Of a DNA stretch of 64,000 nucleotides, positions 15,031 to 22,807 are shown one piece after another. The position numbers were made by a program, and so were the translations under genes. The notes below the pieces were generated by a model. That model saw only the letters and a list, made by a program, of their open reading frames with translations, ran no database searches and was not told where the DNA came from. This DNA comes from Streptomyces justiciae. GTDB lineage: Bacteria; Actinomycetota; Actinomycetes; Streptomycetales; Streptomycetaceae. The stretch is taken from assembly GCF_015163075.1 (NCBI RefSeq), contig NZ_JADDXU010000020.1, positions 1 to 64,000 on the forward strand, written 5' to 3'. Positions within the stretch are counted from its first letter, which is position 1; each line of letters begins with the position of its first letter.

Positions 15031-15986
15031 GTGAGAAGGCGCTACGGCTCGGGACCAGGCGGAGCAAGCTCGCCATGGCCCAGTCCGGGCAGGTGGCGGA
15101 CGCCGTGAGCCAGGTGACCGGGCGGCCCGTCGAGCTCGTCGAGATCACCACGTATGGAGATGTGAGCAGGGAGCAGCTCGCGCAGATCGGTGGCACGGGT
15201 GTGTTCGTCACCGCGCTGCGGGACGCCTTGCTGCGCGGCGAGGTCGACTTCGCCGTGCACTCGCTGAAGGACCTGCCGACCGCGCAGCCCGAGGAGCTCT
15301 CGCTCGCCGCGATCCCGCAGCGCGAGGACCCGCGGGACGTCATCGTCGCCCGCGACGCGCTGAAGTTCACCGACCTGCCCCGCGGGGCCCGGATCGGTAC
15401 CGGCTCGCCGCGGCGCATGGCCCAGCTGAACGCGTACGCACGCGCCCACGGCCTCGACATCGAGACGGTGGCGATCCGCGGGAACGTGGACACGCGCATC
15501 CGGTACGTGCACGACGGTGAGCTGGATGCGGTGGTGCTGGCCGCGGCCGGGCTGAACCGCATCGGGCGCATCGAAGAGGTGACCGACTTCCTGTCGGTCG
15601 ACACGGTTTTGCCCGCTCCCGGCCAGGGAGCACTCGCGATCGAATGCGCCGCGGACAACGCGGACCTGATCGCCGCGCTCGGAGAGCTCGACGACCCGTT
15701 CACGCGGGCCGCCGTGACTGCCGAGCGGTCGCTGCTCGCCGCCCTGGAGGCCGGTTGCAGTGCCCCTGTGGGCGCGCTGGCCGACCTGCTGGCCGACGGG
15801 CACGTTGTCAAGGAAATGCGCCTGCGGGGGATAGTCGGTACCACCGACGGCTCTCGTACGGTGCAGCTGTCCACCACCGGTCCCGTGCCCGAGACGTACG
15901 ACCAAGCAATGGCGCTCGGCCGTGAACTCGCGGCCGAGATGCTTGCCCAGGGCGCGGCCGGTCTGATGGGGGAGCGAGCACAGTGA
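15027..15986 (+). CDS. hemC: Hydroxymethylbilane synthase (porphobilinogen deaminase)
   Basis: A 319-residue enzyme that polymerises four porphobilinogens into hydroxymethylbilane. Recognisable blocks are LRLGTRRSKLAMAQ at the N-terminus, VHSLKDLPT with the catalytic region, GTGSPRRMAQL, and the cofactor-attachment Cys in LEAGCSAPVGA near residue 244. The length is normal. Start and stop overlap hemA and hemD by 4 bases each, so the operon is tightly coupled. Confidence 0.97.
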   Translation: MSEKALRLGTRRSKLAMAQSGQVADAVSQVTGRPVELVEITTYGDVSREQLAQIGGTGVFVTALRDALLRGEVDFAVHSLKDLPTAQPEELSLAAIPQREDPRDVIVARDALKFTDLPRGARIGTGSPRRMAQLNAYARAHGLDIETVAIRGNVDTRIRYVHDGELDAVVLAAAGLNRIGRIEEVTDFLSVDTVLPAPGQGALAIECAADNADLIAALGELDDPFTRAAVTAERSLLAALEAGCSAPVGALADLLADGHVVKEMRLRGIVGTTDGSRTVQLSTTGPVPETYDQAMALGRELAAEMLAQGAAGLMGERAQ

Positions 15987-17692
15987 GCCCCACCACCCTT
16001 CCTGCCGCCGGTCCTGAGCACGGGCACGTCACCTTCCTGGGTGCCGGACCCGGGGATCCGGGACTACTGACTCTGCGCGCCGTGGAGGCGCTGGCGAGCG
16101 CGGACGTCCTCGTCGCCGAGCACGAGGTGCTCGACGTCGTACGCGTCCACGCCCGGTCGGGCGTCGCCGTCGTGAACACGGAACCGGGGTCCTCGTCGGA
16201 CCCGATCCCGGGCACAGGCGCGCCTCAGCTGACGGTTGTTGACGGTTCGTCAGCAACCGCGGGTGTCCCCGCCGTGAGGGATGCCGCACATCTTGTCATG
16301 GAGGCCGCGCGGGGCGGCAGGCGGGTCGTGCGTGCGGTGTCCGGGGACCCCGGGCTCGACGCGTACGCCGCCGAGGAGATGCTGGCGTGCGCCCGCGCCG
16401 GGGTGCCTTTCGAGGTGGTTCCCGGTGTCGCGGCCGCGGTCGGCGTGCCCGCCTACGCCGGTGTGCCGCTGCGGGACGCCGAGGGCGCGGACGTGCGGTT
16501 CGTGGACGCCCGGACCGCCTCCGACCGGTGCTGGACGGAGGTGGGGGCCTCGGACGGCACGGTCGTCGTGTCGACGACCCTCGACTCGGTCGCGGCGGCG
16601 GCCGGTGAGCTGGTGGCCGCGGGCCGCAAGCCGGACACCCCGATGACGGTCACGGTCGCTGGTACGACCACTCGTCAGCGGACGTGGACGGCGACCCTGG
16701 GCACCATCGCCCAGACCCTCAAGCAGGCCAAGGTGCTGCCCTCGCCGGAGGGCGGGCGGCCGGTGATAGCCGTGGTCGGTGAGCGTTCCGCCGCCGCCCA
16801 GCGCGACCAGCTGTCGTGGTTCGAGAACAAGCCGCTCTTCGGGTGGCGGGTCCTCGTGCCGCGTACGAAGGAGCAGGCGGCCTCGCTCTCCGACCAGCTG
16901 CGGTCGTACGGGGCCGTGCCGCACGAGGTGCCGACGATCGCCGTCGAGCCGCCGCGCACGCCCCAGCAGATGGAGCGGGCCGTGAAGGGCCTGGTGACGG
17001 GGCGGTACGAGTGGATCGCGTTCACCTCGGTGAACGCGGTGAAGGCCGTACGCGAGAAGTTCGAGGAGTACGGGCTTGATGCTCGGGCTTTTGCGGGTAT
17101 CAAGGTGGCTGCGGTGGGTGAGCAGACCGCGAAGGCGCTGATCGCGTTCGGTGTGAAGCCGGATCTGGTGCCGAGCGGTGAGCAGTCCGCGGCGGGGTTG
17201 TTGGAGGACTGGCCGCCGTACGACCCGGTTTTCGACCCGATCGACCGGGTGTTCCTGCCGCGGGCGGACATCGCCACGGAGACCCTTGTCGCCGGGCTGA
17301 TCGAGCTCGGGTGGGAGGTCGACGACGTGACCGCCTACCGGACCGTGCGGGCCTCGCCGCCGCCGGCGGAGACGCGGGAGGCGATCAAGGGGGGTGGCTT
17401 CGATGCCGTTCTCTTCACTTCGTCGTCGACCGTGCGGAACCTGGTGGGTATTGCCGGTAAGCCGCACAACGTGACCGTGATCGCGTGTATCGGGCCTGCG
17501 ACGGCGAAGACCGCCGAGGAGCACGGGCTGCGGGTGGACGTGATGGCTCCGGAGCCGTCCGTGCACAAGCTCGCGGAGGCCCTGGCCGACTTCGGGCTGA
17601 AGCGGCGGGCGGCGGCGGTCGAGGCCGGGGACCCGGTGACGCGGCCGAGTGAGCGGCGGCCGGGGGCGCGGAGGCGTCGTACGACGACCTGA
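15983..17692 (+). CDS. hemD: Bifunctional uroporphyrinogen-III C-methyltransferase / uroporphyrinogen-III synthase
   Basis: A 569-residue fusion. Residues ~10-250 form the SAM-dependent methyltransferase domain (LGAGPGDPGLLTLRAVEAL; the usual tetrapyrrole-methylase core). Residues ~265-540 form the HemD domain (FGWRVLVPRTKEQA and later FTSSSTVRNLVGIAG). The two activities make uroporphyrinogen III and its methylated precorrin-2 product, serving both heme and siroheme or cobalamin. The loop at residues 70-85, rich in Ser and Gly, is longer than usual in the methyltransferase. The GTG start overlaps the hemC stop. Confidence 0.93.
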   Translation: MSPTTLPAAGPEHGHVTFLGAGPGDPGLLTLRAVEALASADVLVAEHEVLDVVRVHARSGVAVVNTEPGSSSDPIPGTGAPQLTVVDGSSATAGVPAVRDAAHLVMEAARGGRRVVRAVSGDPGLDAYAAEEMLACARAGVPFEVVPGVAAAVGVPAYAGVPLRDAEGADVRFVDARTASDRCWTEVGASDGTVVVSTTLDSVAAAAGELVAAGRKPDTPMTVTVAGTTTRQRTWTATLGTIAQTLKQAKVLPSPEGGRPVIAVVGERSAAAQRDQLSWFENKPLFGWRVLVPRTKEQAASLSDQLRSYGAVPHEVPTIAVEPPRTPQQMERAVKGLVTGRYEWIAFTSVNAVKAVREKFEEYGLDARAFAGIKVAAVGEQTAKALIAFGVKPDLVPSGEQSAAGLLEDWPPYDPVFDPIDRVFLPRADIATETLVAGLIELGWEVDDVTAYRTVRASPPPAETREAIKGGGFDAVLFTSSSTVRNLVGIAGKPHNVTVIACIGPATAKTAEEHGLRVDVMAPEPSVHKLAEALADFGLKRRAAAVEAGDPVTRPSERRPGARRRRTTT

Positions 17693-17735
17693 GGGCTGCG
17701 GTTGCTGACGGGGTGGGTGTCGCCGGCCCGCGCTT

Positions 17736-17791
17736 GCGGGGTGCCGCTGCGCCCACCCGTGCCGCCCCAGCGGCACGACTGCCCGCAGCTG
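17736..17791 (+). repeat. Family A palindromic repeat, copy between hemD and hemB
   Basis: Identical by eye over 56 bp to 4028-4083. It fills much of the hemD-hemB gap and may affect read-through, as it can form a stable hairpin. Confidence 0.8.
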
Positions 17792-17856
17792 GGCAGGGCG
17801 GGATGGGCGGTGCCCCGGCCGACGGTTTGTTGGTAAAGGGGGGTCGGGGGCGGGCG

Positions 17857-17862
17857 TAGCTT
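17857..17862 (+). promoter_or_regulatory. -10 box of a possible leaderless hemB promoter
   Basis: TAGCTT lies 6 bases before the hemB ATG, and no Shine-Dalgarno is visible. This suggests hemB may be transcribed on its own as well as from the rex operon. Confidence 0.4.
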
Positions 17863-17868
17863 AGGGGT

Positions 17869-18873
17869 ATGTCGAAGTACGGATCGTTTCCTGGTAGTCG
17901 GCCGCGGCGGTTGCGGACCTCTCCTGTGATGCGGCGGATGGTTGCCGAGACCCGGCTGCACCCTGCCGACTTCATCCTTCCCGCCTTTGTGCGGGAGGGC
18001 GTGAGCGAGCCTGTGCCGATCGCCGCCATGCCGGGGGTCGTGCAGCACACCCGGGACAGTCTGAAGAAGGCTGCGGCTGAGGCTGTCGCTGCCGGGGTTT
18101 CCGGGATCATGCTGTTCGGGGTGCCCGAGGAGAGCAAGAAGGACGCCCTCGGGACGCCTGGGACCGATCCCGACGGGATTCTGCAGGTTGCCCTGCGTGA
18201 TGTGCGGGCCGAGGTCGGTGACGAGCTGCTCGTGATGTCCGACGTGTGTCTCGACGAGACCATCGATCACGGGCATTGCGGGGTGCTCGACAGCGAAGGG
18301 CGGGTCGACAACGACGCCACCCTGGAGCGGTACGCCGAGATGGCCCAGGTGCAGGCCGATGCCGGCGCCCATGTCGTCGGGCCCAGCGGGATGATGGACG
18401 GGCAGATCGGGGTCATCCGTGACGCCCTTGATCAGATCGGGCGGGAGGATGTCGCCATCCTCGCCTACACCGCCAAGTACGCGTCCGCCTTCTACGGGCC
18501 CTTCCGCGAAGCCGTCGGGTCCTCGCTCAAGGGGGATCGCAAGACCTACCAGCAGGACCCCGCCAACGCGCGGGAGTCGCTGCGGGAGCTGGCCCTCGAT
18601 CTGGAGGAGGGCGCCGACATGGTGATGGTCAAGCCGGCCGGGCCCTACCTCGACATCCTGGCCCGGGTCGCCGACGCCGTCGACGTTCCCGTCGCGGCCT
18701 ACCAGATCTCCGGCGAGTACTCGATGATCGAGGCCGCCGCCGAGAAGGGGTGGATCGACCGCGAGCGGGCCATCCTGGAGACCCTGACCGGCATCAAGCG
18801 GGCCGGGGCCCAGAACATCCTCACCTACTGGGCCGTCGAGGCGGCCCAGATGCTGAACGACGGCCGTCAGTAG
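17869..18873 (+). CDS. hemB: Delta-aminolevulinic acid dehydratase (porphobilinogen synthase)
   Basis: A 334-residue ALAD that condenses two 5-aminolevulinate molecules to porphobilinogen. The two active-site lysines lie in AYTAKYASAFYGPF (near residue 203) and MVKPAGPYLD (near 255, the Schiff base). The metal region reads DVCLDETIDHGHCG, with Asp in place of one of the zinc cysteines, so magnesium use is likely. It is separated from hemD by 176 bases containing a repeat, so it may have its own promoter. Its 3' end overlaps the next gene by 7 bases on the opposite strand. Confidence 0.95.
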   Translation: MSKYGSFPGSRPRRLRTSPVMRRMVAETRLHPADFILPAFVREGVSEPVPIAAMPGVVQHTRDSLKKAAAEAVAAGVSGIMLFGVPEESKKDALGTPGTDPDGILQVALRDVRAEVGDELLVMSDVCLDETIDHGHCGVLDSEGRVDNDATLERYAEMAQVQADAGAHVVGPSGMMDGQIGVIRDALDQIGREDVAILAYTAKYASAFYGPFREAVGSSLKGDRKTYQQDPANARESLRELALDLEEGADMVMVKPAGPYLDILARVADAVDVPVAAYQISGEYSMIEAAAEKGWIDRERAILETLTGIKRAGAQNILTYWAVEAAQMLNDGRQ

Positions 18874-19577
18874 GACAGGGCGTCGTCCGCCGTCGTCTGC
18901 CAGTACGTCGGCGCCAGGGTGCTGTCGTAGTACACGCCCTTCGCGGGGAGCGTCGGGGTCGCCGACGCTCCCCCGTCGCTGTTCGGCGTGCCCGCCTGGA
19001 ACATCACCGTCAGCTTCTTCCCCGTCGTACCGCCGTCGCCGCTGCCGTCCGCGGCCGACAGCAGCACACCCGCGTAGCCGGACTCACCGGGGTTCAGCGT
19101 CACGACCGCCTGCGGGTGCGAGGCCTCGATCGGGCGCGGCGCCCACTGCATCTCGTCGAAGCGCAGCACCGGGTAGTAGGTGAGGTTGCACGGCTTCGAT
19201 CCGGTGTTCTTCACCGTCAGGAGCATGTGGTTCAGGGGGCGGGAGACCGGCTGGGCGGTGACGGTGGTGTTCGAGCCGTTGCAGAAGGCGTACGCGGCGG
19301 GGTCGTCGTCGTCCGCGGAGGGGGCGGCGGTCGACGGCTTCTGCGCCGACGGCTTCTGCGACGGGGACTTCGTGGTGTCGCTCGCGGGCGTGGCGGCCGG
19401 GTTCTCGGTCGCCGGCTTCTCCGTCGACGGCTTGTCCGTCGTGGATGCGGTCGCGGATGCGGTGGGCTTTGCCGCTCCCTCGTCCGTCGTGCCCGTTCCG
19501 TCATTGCAGGCGGTCAGTGCGAGGGTGGCGAGCGTGAGTCCCGCGGCGGCGAGCAGGTGGTGGCGAACGGTGCGCAT
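18867..19577 (-). CDS. DUF4232 lipoprotein
   Basis: A 236-residue predicted lipoprotein: MRTVRHHLLAAAGLTLATL followed by the lipobox LTAC, with Cys near residue 23, then a Thr/Ser/Pro/Lys-rich linker to about residue 95 and a DUF4232 domain (YAFCNGSNTTVTAQPVSRP..., with paired cysteines). It is an exported, membrane-anchored protein of unknown function. The ATG was chosen because it begins the signal peptide and is preceded by GAAAGGGAA. It is divergent from an HTH membrane protein gene. Confidence 0.8.
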   Translation of the reverse strand: MRTVRHHLLAAAGLTLATLALTACNDGTGTTDEGAAKPTASATASTTDKPSTEKPATENPAATPASDTTKSPSQKPSAQKPSTAAPSADDDDPAAYAFCNGSNTTVTAQPVSRPLNHMLLTVKNTGSKPCNLTYYPVLRFDEMQWAPRPIEASHPQAVVTLNPGESGYAGVLLSAADGSGDGGTTGKKLTVMFQAGTPNSDGGASATPTLPAKGVYYDSTLAPTYWQTTADDALSY

Positions 19578-19662
19578 GGCAAGTTCCCTTTCGGAAGGGC
19601 TGGTTGGGATGATCAGAGCTTGTGGGGTGTCCTGTCCCGACCGCCAGCGCTGCCGGTCCATA

Positions 19663-19677
19663 CGGGACACTGGAACG
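19663..19677. promoter_or_regulatory. Motif shared by the two lipoprotein promoters, copy 1
   Basis: CGGGACACTGGAACG resembles CGGGACGCTGGACCG at 21343-21357 (13 of 15 identical). The two lie upstream of the two lipoprotein genes that flank the HTH protein gene. Confidence 0.45.
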
Positions 19678-19708
19678 CCCATAGGGGCTTTGACCTGCTA
19701 GAACAGTC

Positions 19709-19721
19709 CGTTCCTGGAACG
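19709..19721. promoter_or_regulatory. Palindrome before the HTH membrane protein gene
   Basis: CGTTCC T GGAACG is a 13-bp perfect palindrome, 31 bases before the GTG. The element CTGGAACGCC is repeated at 19670 and 19714. It is a candidate operator for the HTH protein it precedes. Confidence 0.45.
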
Positions 19722-19752
19722 CCGGAACGGGACGACACGGGGGTGGAGAACG

Positions 19753-21048
19753 GTGACCGACGGCTCCGGCGCGGATGCGTTCGCCGAGTTTCTGCGCGAG
19801 TTGAAGGACCGCTCGGGACTCAGTTACGGGGTGCTCGCCAAGCGGCTTCACATGAGTACGTCGACGCTGCACCGCTACTGCAACGGCGATGCCGTACCGG
19901 CGGACTACGCACCCGTCGAGCGGCTCGCGCGGCTGTGCAAGGCCACGCCGGAGGAGCTCGTCGAGCTGCATCGGCGGTGGGTGCTGGCGGATGCGGGGCG
20001 GGGGAAGAAGGCGGCGGCGCCAACGGCGGGAGCGGCGACGCAGGTTGTTGTGCCTGAGGTACCTGAGGCCCCGCAGGCGTCTGAGGTGGCTGAAGCGTCT
20101 GAAGTGCCGCAGGTTTCCGAGGCGCACCCTCGCCGCCGTCGTCGTACCGCCCTCGTCGCCGCCATCGCCGTAGCCGGTGTTCTCGGTGCCGTCGGGCTTG
20201 CCCTGGGGTTGCCCTCGGGTGGGGACGATGATCGGGGGGAGCGGCCCGCCGGGTCCGTGTCCGTCGCCGGGGAGGACGGGGCGGGAGAGCGCGCGAGCGC
20301 GTCGCCCTCCCCGTCGAAGAGCTCGCCGTCCGCCTCGCCCACGGCCACCGCGAAGGGCGAGGGCAAGAGGAAGGGCACCGGTGCGCAGGCGAGTTCCGAG
20401 CCCTCGGCGTCCTCCGGGGCCGATGCTTCCGCCGCCGTTCCGCTGACCGTGTCGGCCGCCCCGTACTCCTGGGAGAGCCCCTGCTCCCAGCGCTATCTCA
20501 TCGACAAGCCGCCGGGCGAGGTGCCCCCGCCGCCGATCGAGCAGGACGCGGCGGCGTGGGTGGCGGCCACGGGGGCGGTGTCGTCGGGGGAGCAGTATGT
20601 GACGCTCACCGTGCAGGGCACCGGCGAGGAGACGGTGGTCGTCAAGGATCTGACCGTGCACATGGCCGGCAAGCGGTCGCCGGTCGCCTGGAACGACTAC
20701 GCCATGGGCTATCCGGGCGTCGGCTGCGGCGGCAACGTGCCGACCCGGTCCTTCACCGTCGCCCTCGACGCGGCGCGGCCGGCCGTGGTGCCCGAGGCGG
20801 GGCACCGGGACTTCCCGTTCAAGGTGAGCGAGTCGGACCCCGAGGTCTACTACATCCGCGCCGACGCTTCCGCGTACGACGTCAGCTGGTATCTGGAGTT
20901 GGACTGGTCGAGCGGTTCGCGCAGCGGCACGCTGCGGATCGACGACGGGGGCAAGCCCTTCCGGACCAGTGGCAACAACGGGCGGCCCGCCTACGAGTTC
21001 CCGCTCGGCGGGGACGCTTGGGAGGAGGGCGACGGGTCGTCGTCGTAG
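19753..21048 (+). CDS. Membrane-anchored XRE-type HTH protein with extracytoplasmic domain
   Basis: A 431-residue protein. Residues ~5-70 hold a helix-turn-helix of the XRE type (FLRELKDRSGLSYGVLAKRLHMSTSTLHRYCNG). A Pro/Glu/Val-rich linker leads to a single hydrophobic span near residues 136-155. The remaining ~270 residues lie outside and include a Ser/Ala/Pro-rich linker and a folded domain with cysteines (WESPCSQRYLIDKPPGEV; GYPGVGCGGNVP). The architecture resembles RodZ-like one-pass DNA-binding membrane proteins. Whether it is a transcription factor or a scaffold is unknown. The GTG follows GGTGGAGAACG. It is flanked by two lipoprotein genes. Confidence 0.75.
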   Translation: MTDGSGADAFAEFLRELKDRSGLSYGVLAKRLHMSTSTLHRYCNGDAVPADYAPVERLARLCKATPEELVELHRRWVLADAGRGKKAAAPTAGAATQVVVPEVPEAPQASEVAEASEVPQVSEAHPRRRRRTALVAAIAVAGVLGAVGLALGLPSGGDDDRGERPAGSVSVAGEDGAGERASASPSPSKSSPSASPTATAKGEGKRKGTGAQASSEPSASSGADASAAVPLTVSAAPYSWESPCSQRYLIDKPPGEVPPPPIEQDAAAWVAATGAVSSGEQYVTLTVQGTGEETVVVKDLTVHMAGKRSPVAWNDYAMGYPGVGCGGNVPTRSFTVALDAARPAVVPEAGHRDFPFKVSESDPEVYYIRADASAYDVSWYLELDWSSGSRSGTLRIDDGGKPFRTSGNNGRPAYEFPLGGDAWEEGDGSSS

Positions 21049-21194
21049 GCCGGCGAGGTCGATGTCGAGGACGACGGGCCCTCGTCGCGCAGGCCCTCGC
21101 CGTCCTCGCACGCCGTGAGCGTGAACACGGCGAGTACGACCGTCAGCGCGGCGAGCAGCCGGGCGGTACGGGCGGTGGGTGCGGAGCTGGGCAT
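20991..21194 (-). CDS. Small predicted lipoprotein
   Basis: A 67-residue protein with a clear lipoprotein signal (LLAALTVVLAVFTLTAC, Cys near residue 29) followed by only ~38 residues rich in Ser, Asp and Pro. There is no recognisable domain. Its 3' end overlaps the HTH membrane gene by 58 bases on the opposite strand. It may be a remnant of a longer lipoprotein or a genuine small surface protein. Confidence 0.55.
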   Translation of the reverse strand: MPSSAPTARTARLLAALTVVLAVFTLTACEDGEGLRDEGPSSSTSTSPAYDDDPSPSSQASPPSGNS

Positions 21195-21342
21195 GGTGCG
21201 GCCCTCTCAGGTGGGGGAGGTCGGTGGGCCCAGCCTGCGCGGTGGTGATCGGCGGGCGCCAGGGGCGGCCTGGGGATTCGGGACGCGAGCGCGGCGGGAC
21301 GGCCGCTGACCTGCGCGTTCGACGCGTCCCAGGCGGGCGTTC

Positions 21343-21357
21343 CGGGACGCTGGACCG
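21343..21357. promoter_or_regulatory. Motif shared by the two lipoprotein promoters, copy 2
   Basis: CGGGACGCTGGACCG, close to the element at 19663-19677, in the divergent gap between the small lipoprotein and the aminotransferase. A CGTCCC...GGGACG inverted pair surrounds it. Confidence 0.4.
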
Positions 21358-21395
21358 AATCCTGGAAACCTATTTGTAGAGGGCAGGTAATTGTC

Positions 21396-21401
21396 TAGGG
21401 T
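21396..21401 (+). promoter_or_regulatory. -10 box of a probable leaderless promoter (aminotransferase)
   Basis: TAGGGT ends 7 bases before the ATG and there is no Shine-Dalgarno. Confidence 0.4.
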
Positions 21402-21408
21402 GCTCCGC

Positions 21409-22629
21409 ATGACCCTTACGAGCGCGCCCGCAGACGTCTTCGCCCCCGTGCCTCCGCTCGCCGCGCGGGCCCGGTCGATCGGTGGTTCTCCGGTACGGGA
21501 CATCCTCGCCGTCACCGCACGGCCCGAGGTCATCAACTTCGCGGGCGGGCTCCCGGCACCCGAACTCTTCGACGCCGAGGGCATCGCCGCCGCGTTCCGG
21601 GCGGTCCTCGCCGAAGTGCCCGCGCAGGCGCTCCAGTACTCCACGACGGAGGGCGAGCCGACGCTACGGGCCGCGCTCGCCGCGCGGATGTCGGTGCGCG
21701 GGCTGCCCACCGCCGCCGACGACGTCCTCGTCACCACCGGCTCCCAGCAGGCCCTGACTCTCCTCGCGACCGCGCTCGTCGAACCCGGCGACACCGTCCT
21801 GGTCGAAGAGCCCTGCTATCTGGCGGCACTTCAGGTGTTCGGCTTCGCCGGAGCACGGGTCCTCGGCGTGCCCGGCGACGCCGACGGTCCCGACCCGGAG
21901 GCGCTCGCCGAACTCGTCGTACGGGAACGGCCGAAGCTGCTCTACACCGTGCCCACCTTCCAGAACCCCACCGGCCGTACCGTCTCCGCGGAGCGGCGGG
22001 CCGCGGTCGCCGCCGTCGCGGCGCGGCACGGCCTGTGGATCGTCGAGGACGACCCGTACGGCGAACTGCGCTTCGAGGGAGAGCGGGTGCCGTGGATCGC
22101 GGCGCACGCGGAGGCCGCCGACCGGACCGTGCTCCTCGGTTCCTTCTCCAAGGTCATGGCCCCGGGACTGCGGCTCGGCTGGCTCCGTGCGCCCGCCGCG
22201 CTGCGGCGAGCTTGCGTGGTCGCCAAGCAGGCCGCGGACCTGCACACCCCGACCGTCAACCAGCTTGCCGCGGCACGGTACTTGGCGGACCGGGACCTCG
22301 ACGCCCACGTGGCCCGGGTCGCCGCCGTCTACGGCGAACGCCGCGACGCGATGCTCGCCGGGCTGCCCGGCGCCCTGCCCGAGGGCGCCACCTGGAACCG
22401 GCCCGAGGGCGGCATGTTCCTCTGGGTGGGGCTGCCTTCGTCGTACGACACGACGGCACTGCTCAGCGAGGTCGTACGGCACGACGTCGCCTACGTGCCG
22501 GGCGCGCCCTTCTACGCCGGCGAGCCCGACCGGGCCACCCTGCGGCTGTGCTTCGTCACCGAGACACCGGAGCGGATCGGGGAGGGGCTGCGGAGGCTGG
22601 GGGCGGCGTTGGCGGCGCCCACTACCTGA
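21409..22629 (+). CDS. PLP-dependent aminotransferase, class I/II
   Basis: A 406-residue fold-type I aminotransferase resembling the catalytic half of MocR and the 2-aminoadipate/kynurenine transaminases; no N-terminal HTH is present. Visible motifs are INFAGGLPAPELF, TTGSQQALTL, the substrate/PLP block PTFQNPTGRTVS, and the Schiff-base lysine in GSFSKVMAPGLRLGW near residue 247. The C-terminal block GMFLWVGLP is also typical. The amino donor cannot be told. The ATG was chosen over the TTG 18 bases upstream because TAGGGT lies 7 bases before it. Confidence 0.85.
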   Translation: MTLTSAPADVFAPVPPLAARARSIGGSPVRDILAVTARPEVINFAGGLPAPELFDAEGIAAAFRAVLAEVPAQALQYSTTEGEPTLRAALAARMSVRGLPTAADDVLVTTGSQQALTLLATALVEPGDTVLVEEPCYLAALQVFGFAGARVLGVPGDADGPDPEALAELVVRERPKLLYTVPTFQNPTGRTVSAERRAAVAAVAARHGLWIVEDDPYGELRFEGERVPWIAAHAEAADRTVLLGSFSKVMAPGLRLGWLRAPAALRRACVVAKQAADLHTPTVNQLAAARYLADRDLDAHVARVAAVYGERRDAMLAGLPGALPEGATWNRPEGGMFLWVGLPSSYDTTALLSEVVRHDVAYVPGAPFYAGEPDRATLRLCFVTETPERIGEGLRRLGAALAAPTT

Positions 22630-22807
22630 CGGAGGCGGTGAAGGCGGCCCAGGTGGCGGGGGTGAGCTTGAGGGTGGGCCCTGTGGGGGAGGGGTTCTTG
22701 GAGTCGCGGATGTGGATGGTGTGGGGGGTGGTGGCGACTTCGAGGCATTCGCCGCCCTCGTCGCCGCTGTACGTCGACTTGAACCACTGAAGTGCCTCGG
22801 CGCTCAT
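22622..22807 (-). CDS. DUF397 protein
   Basis: A 61-residue DUF397 protein (ALQWFKSTYSGDEGGECLEVA...), with the typical W-x-K-S-S/T-Y-S opening and the IRDSKNP block. DUF397 proteins are paired with DUF5753-type XRE regulators in many streptomycete developmental and antibiotic regulatory modules. Here it overlaps the XRE gene by 4 bases (ATGA), so translation is coupled. The overlap with the aminotransferase end is 8 bases on opposite strands. Confidence 0.88.
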   Translation of the reverse strand: MSAEALQWFKSTYSGDEGGECLEVATTPHTIHIRDSKNPSPTGPTLKLTPATWAAFTASVR

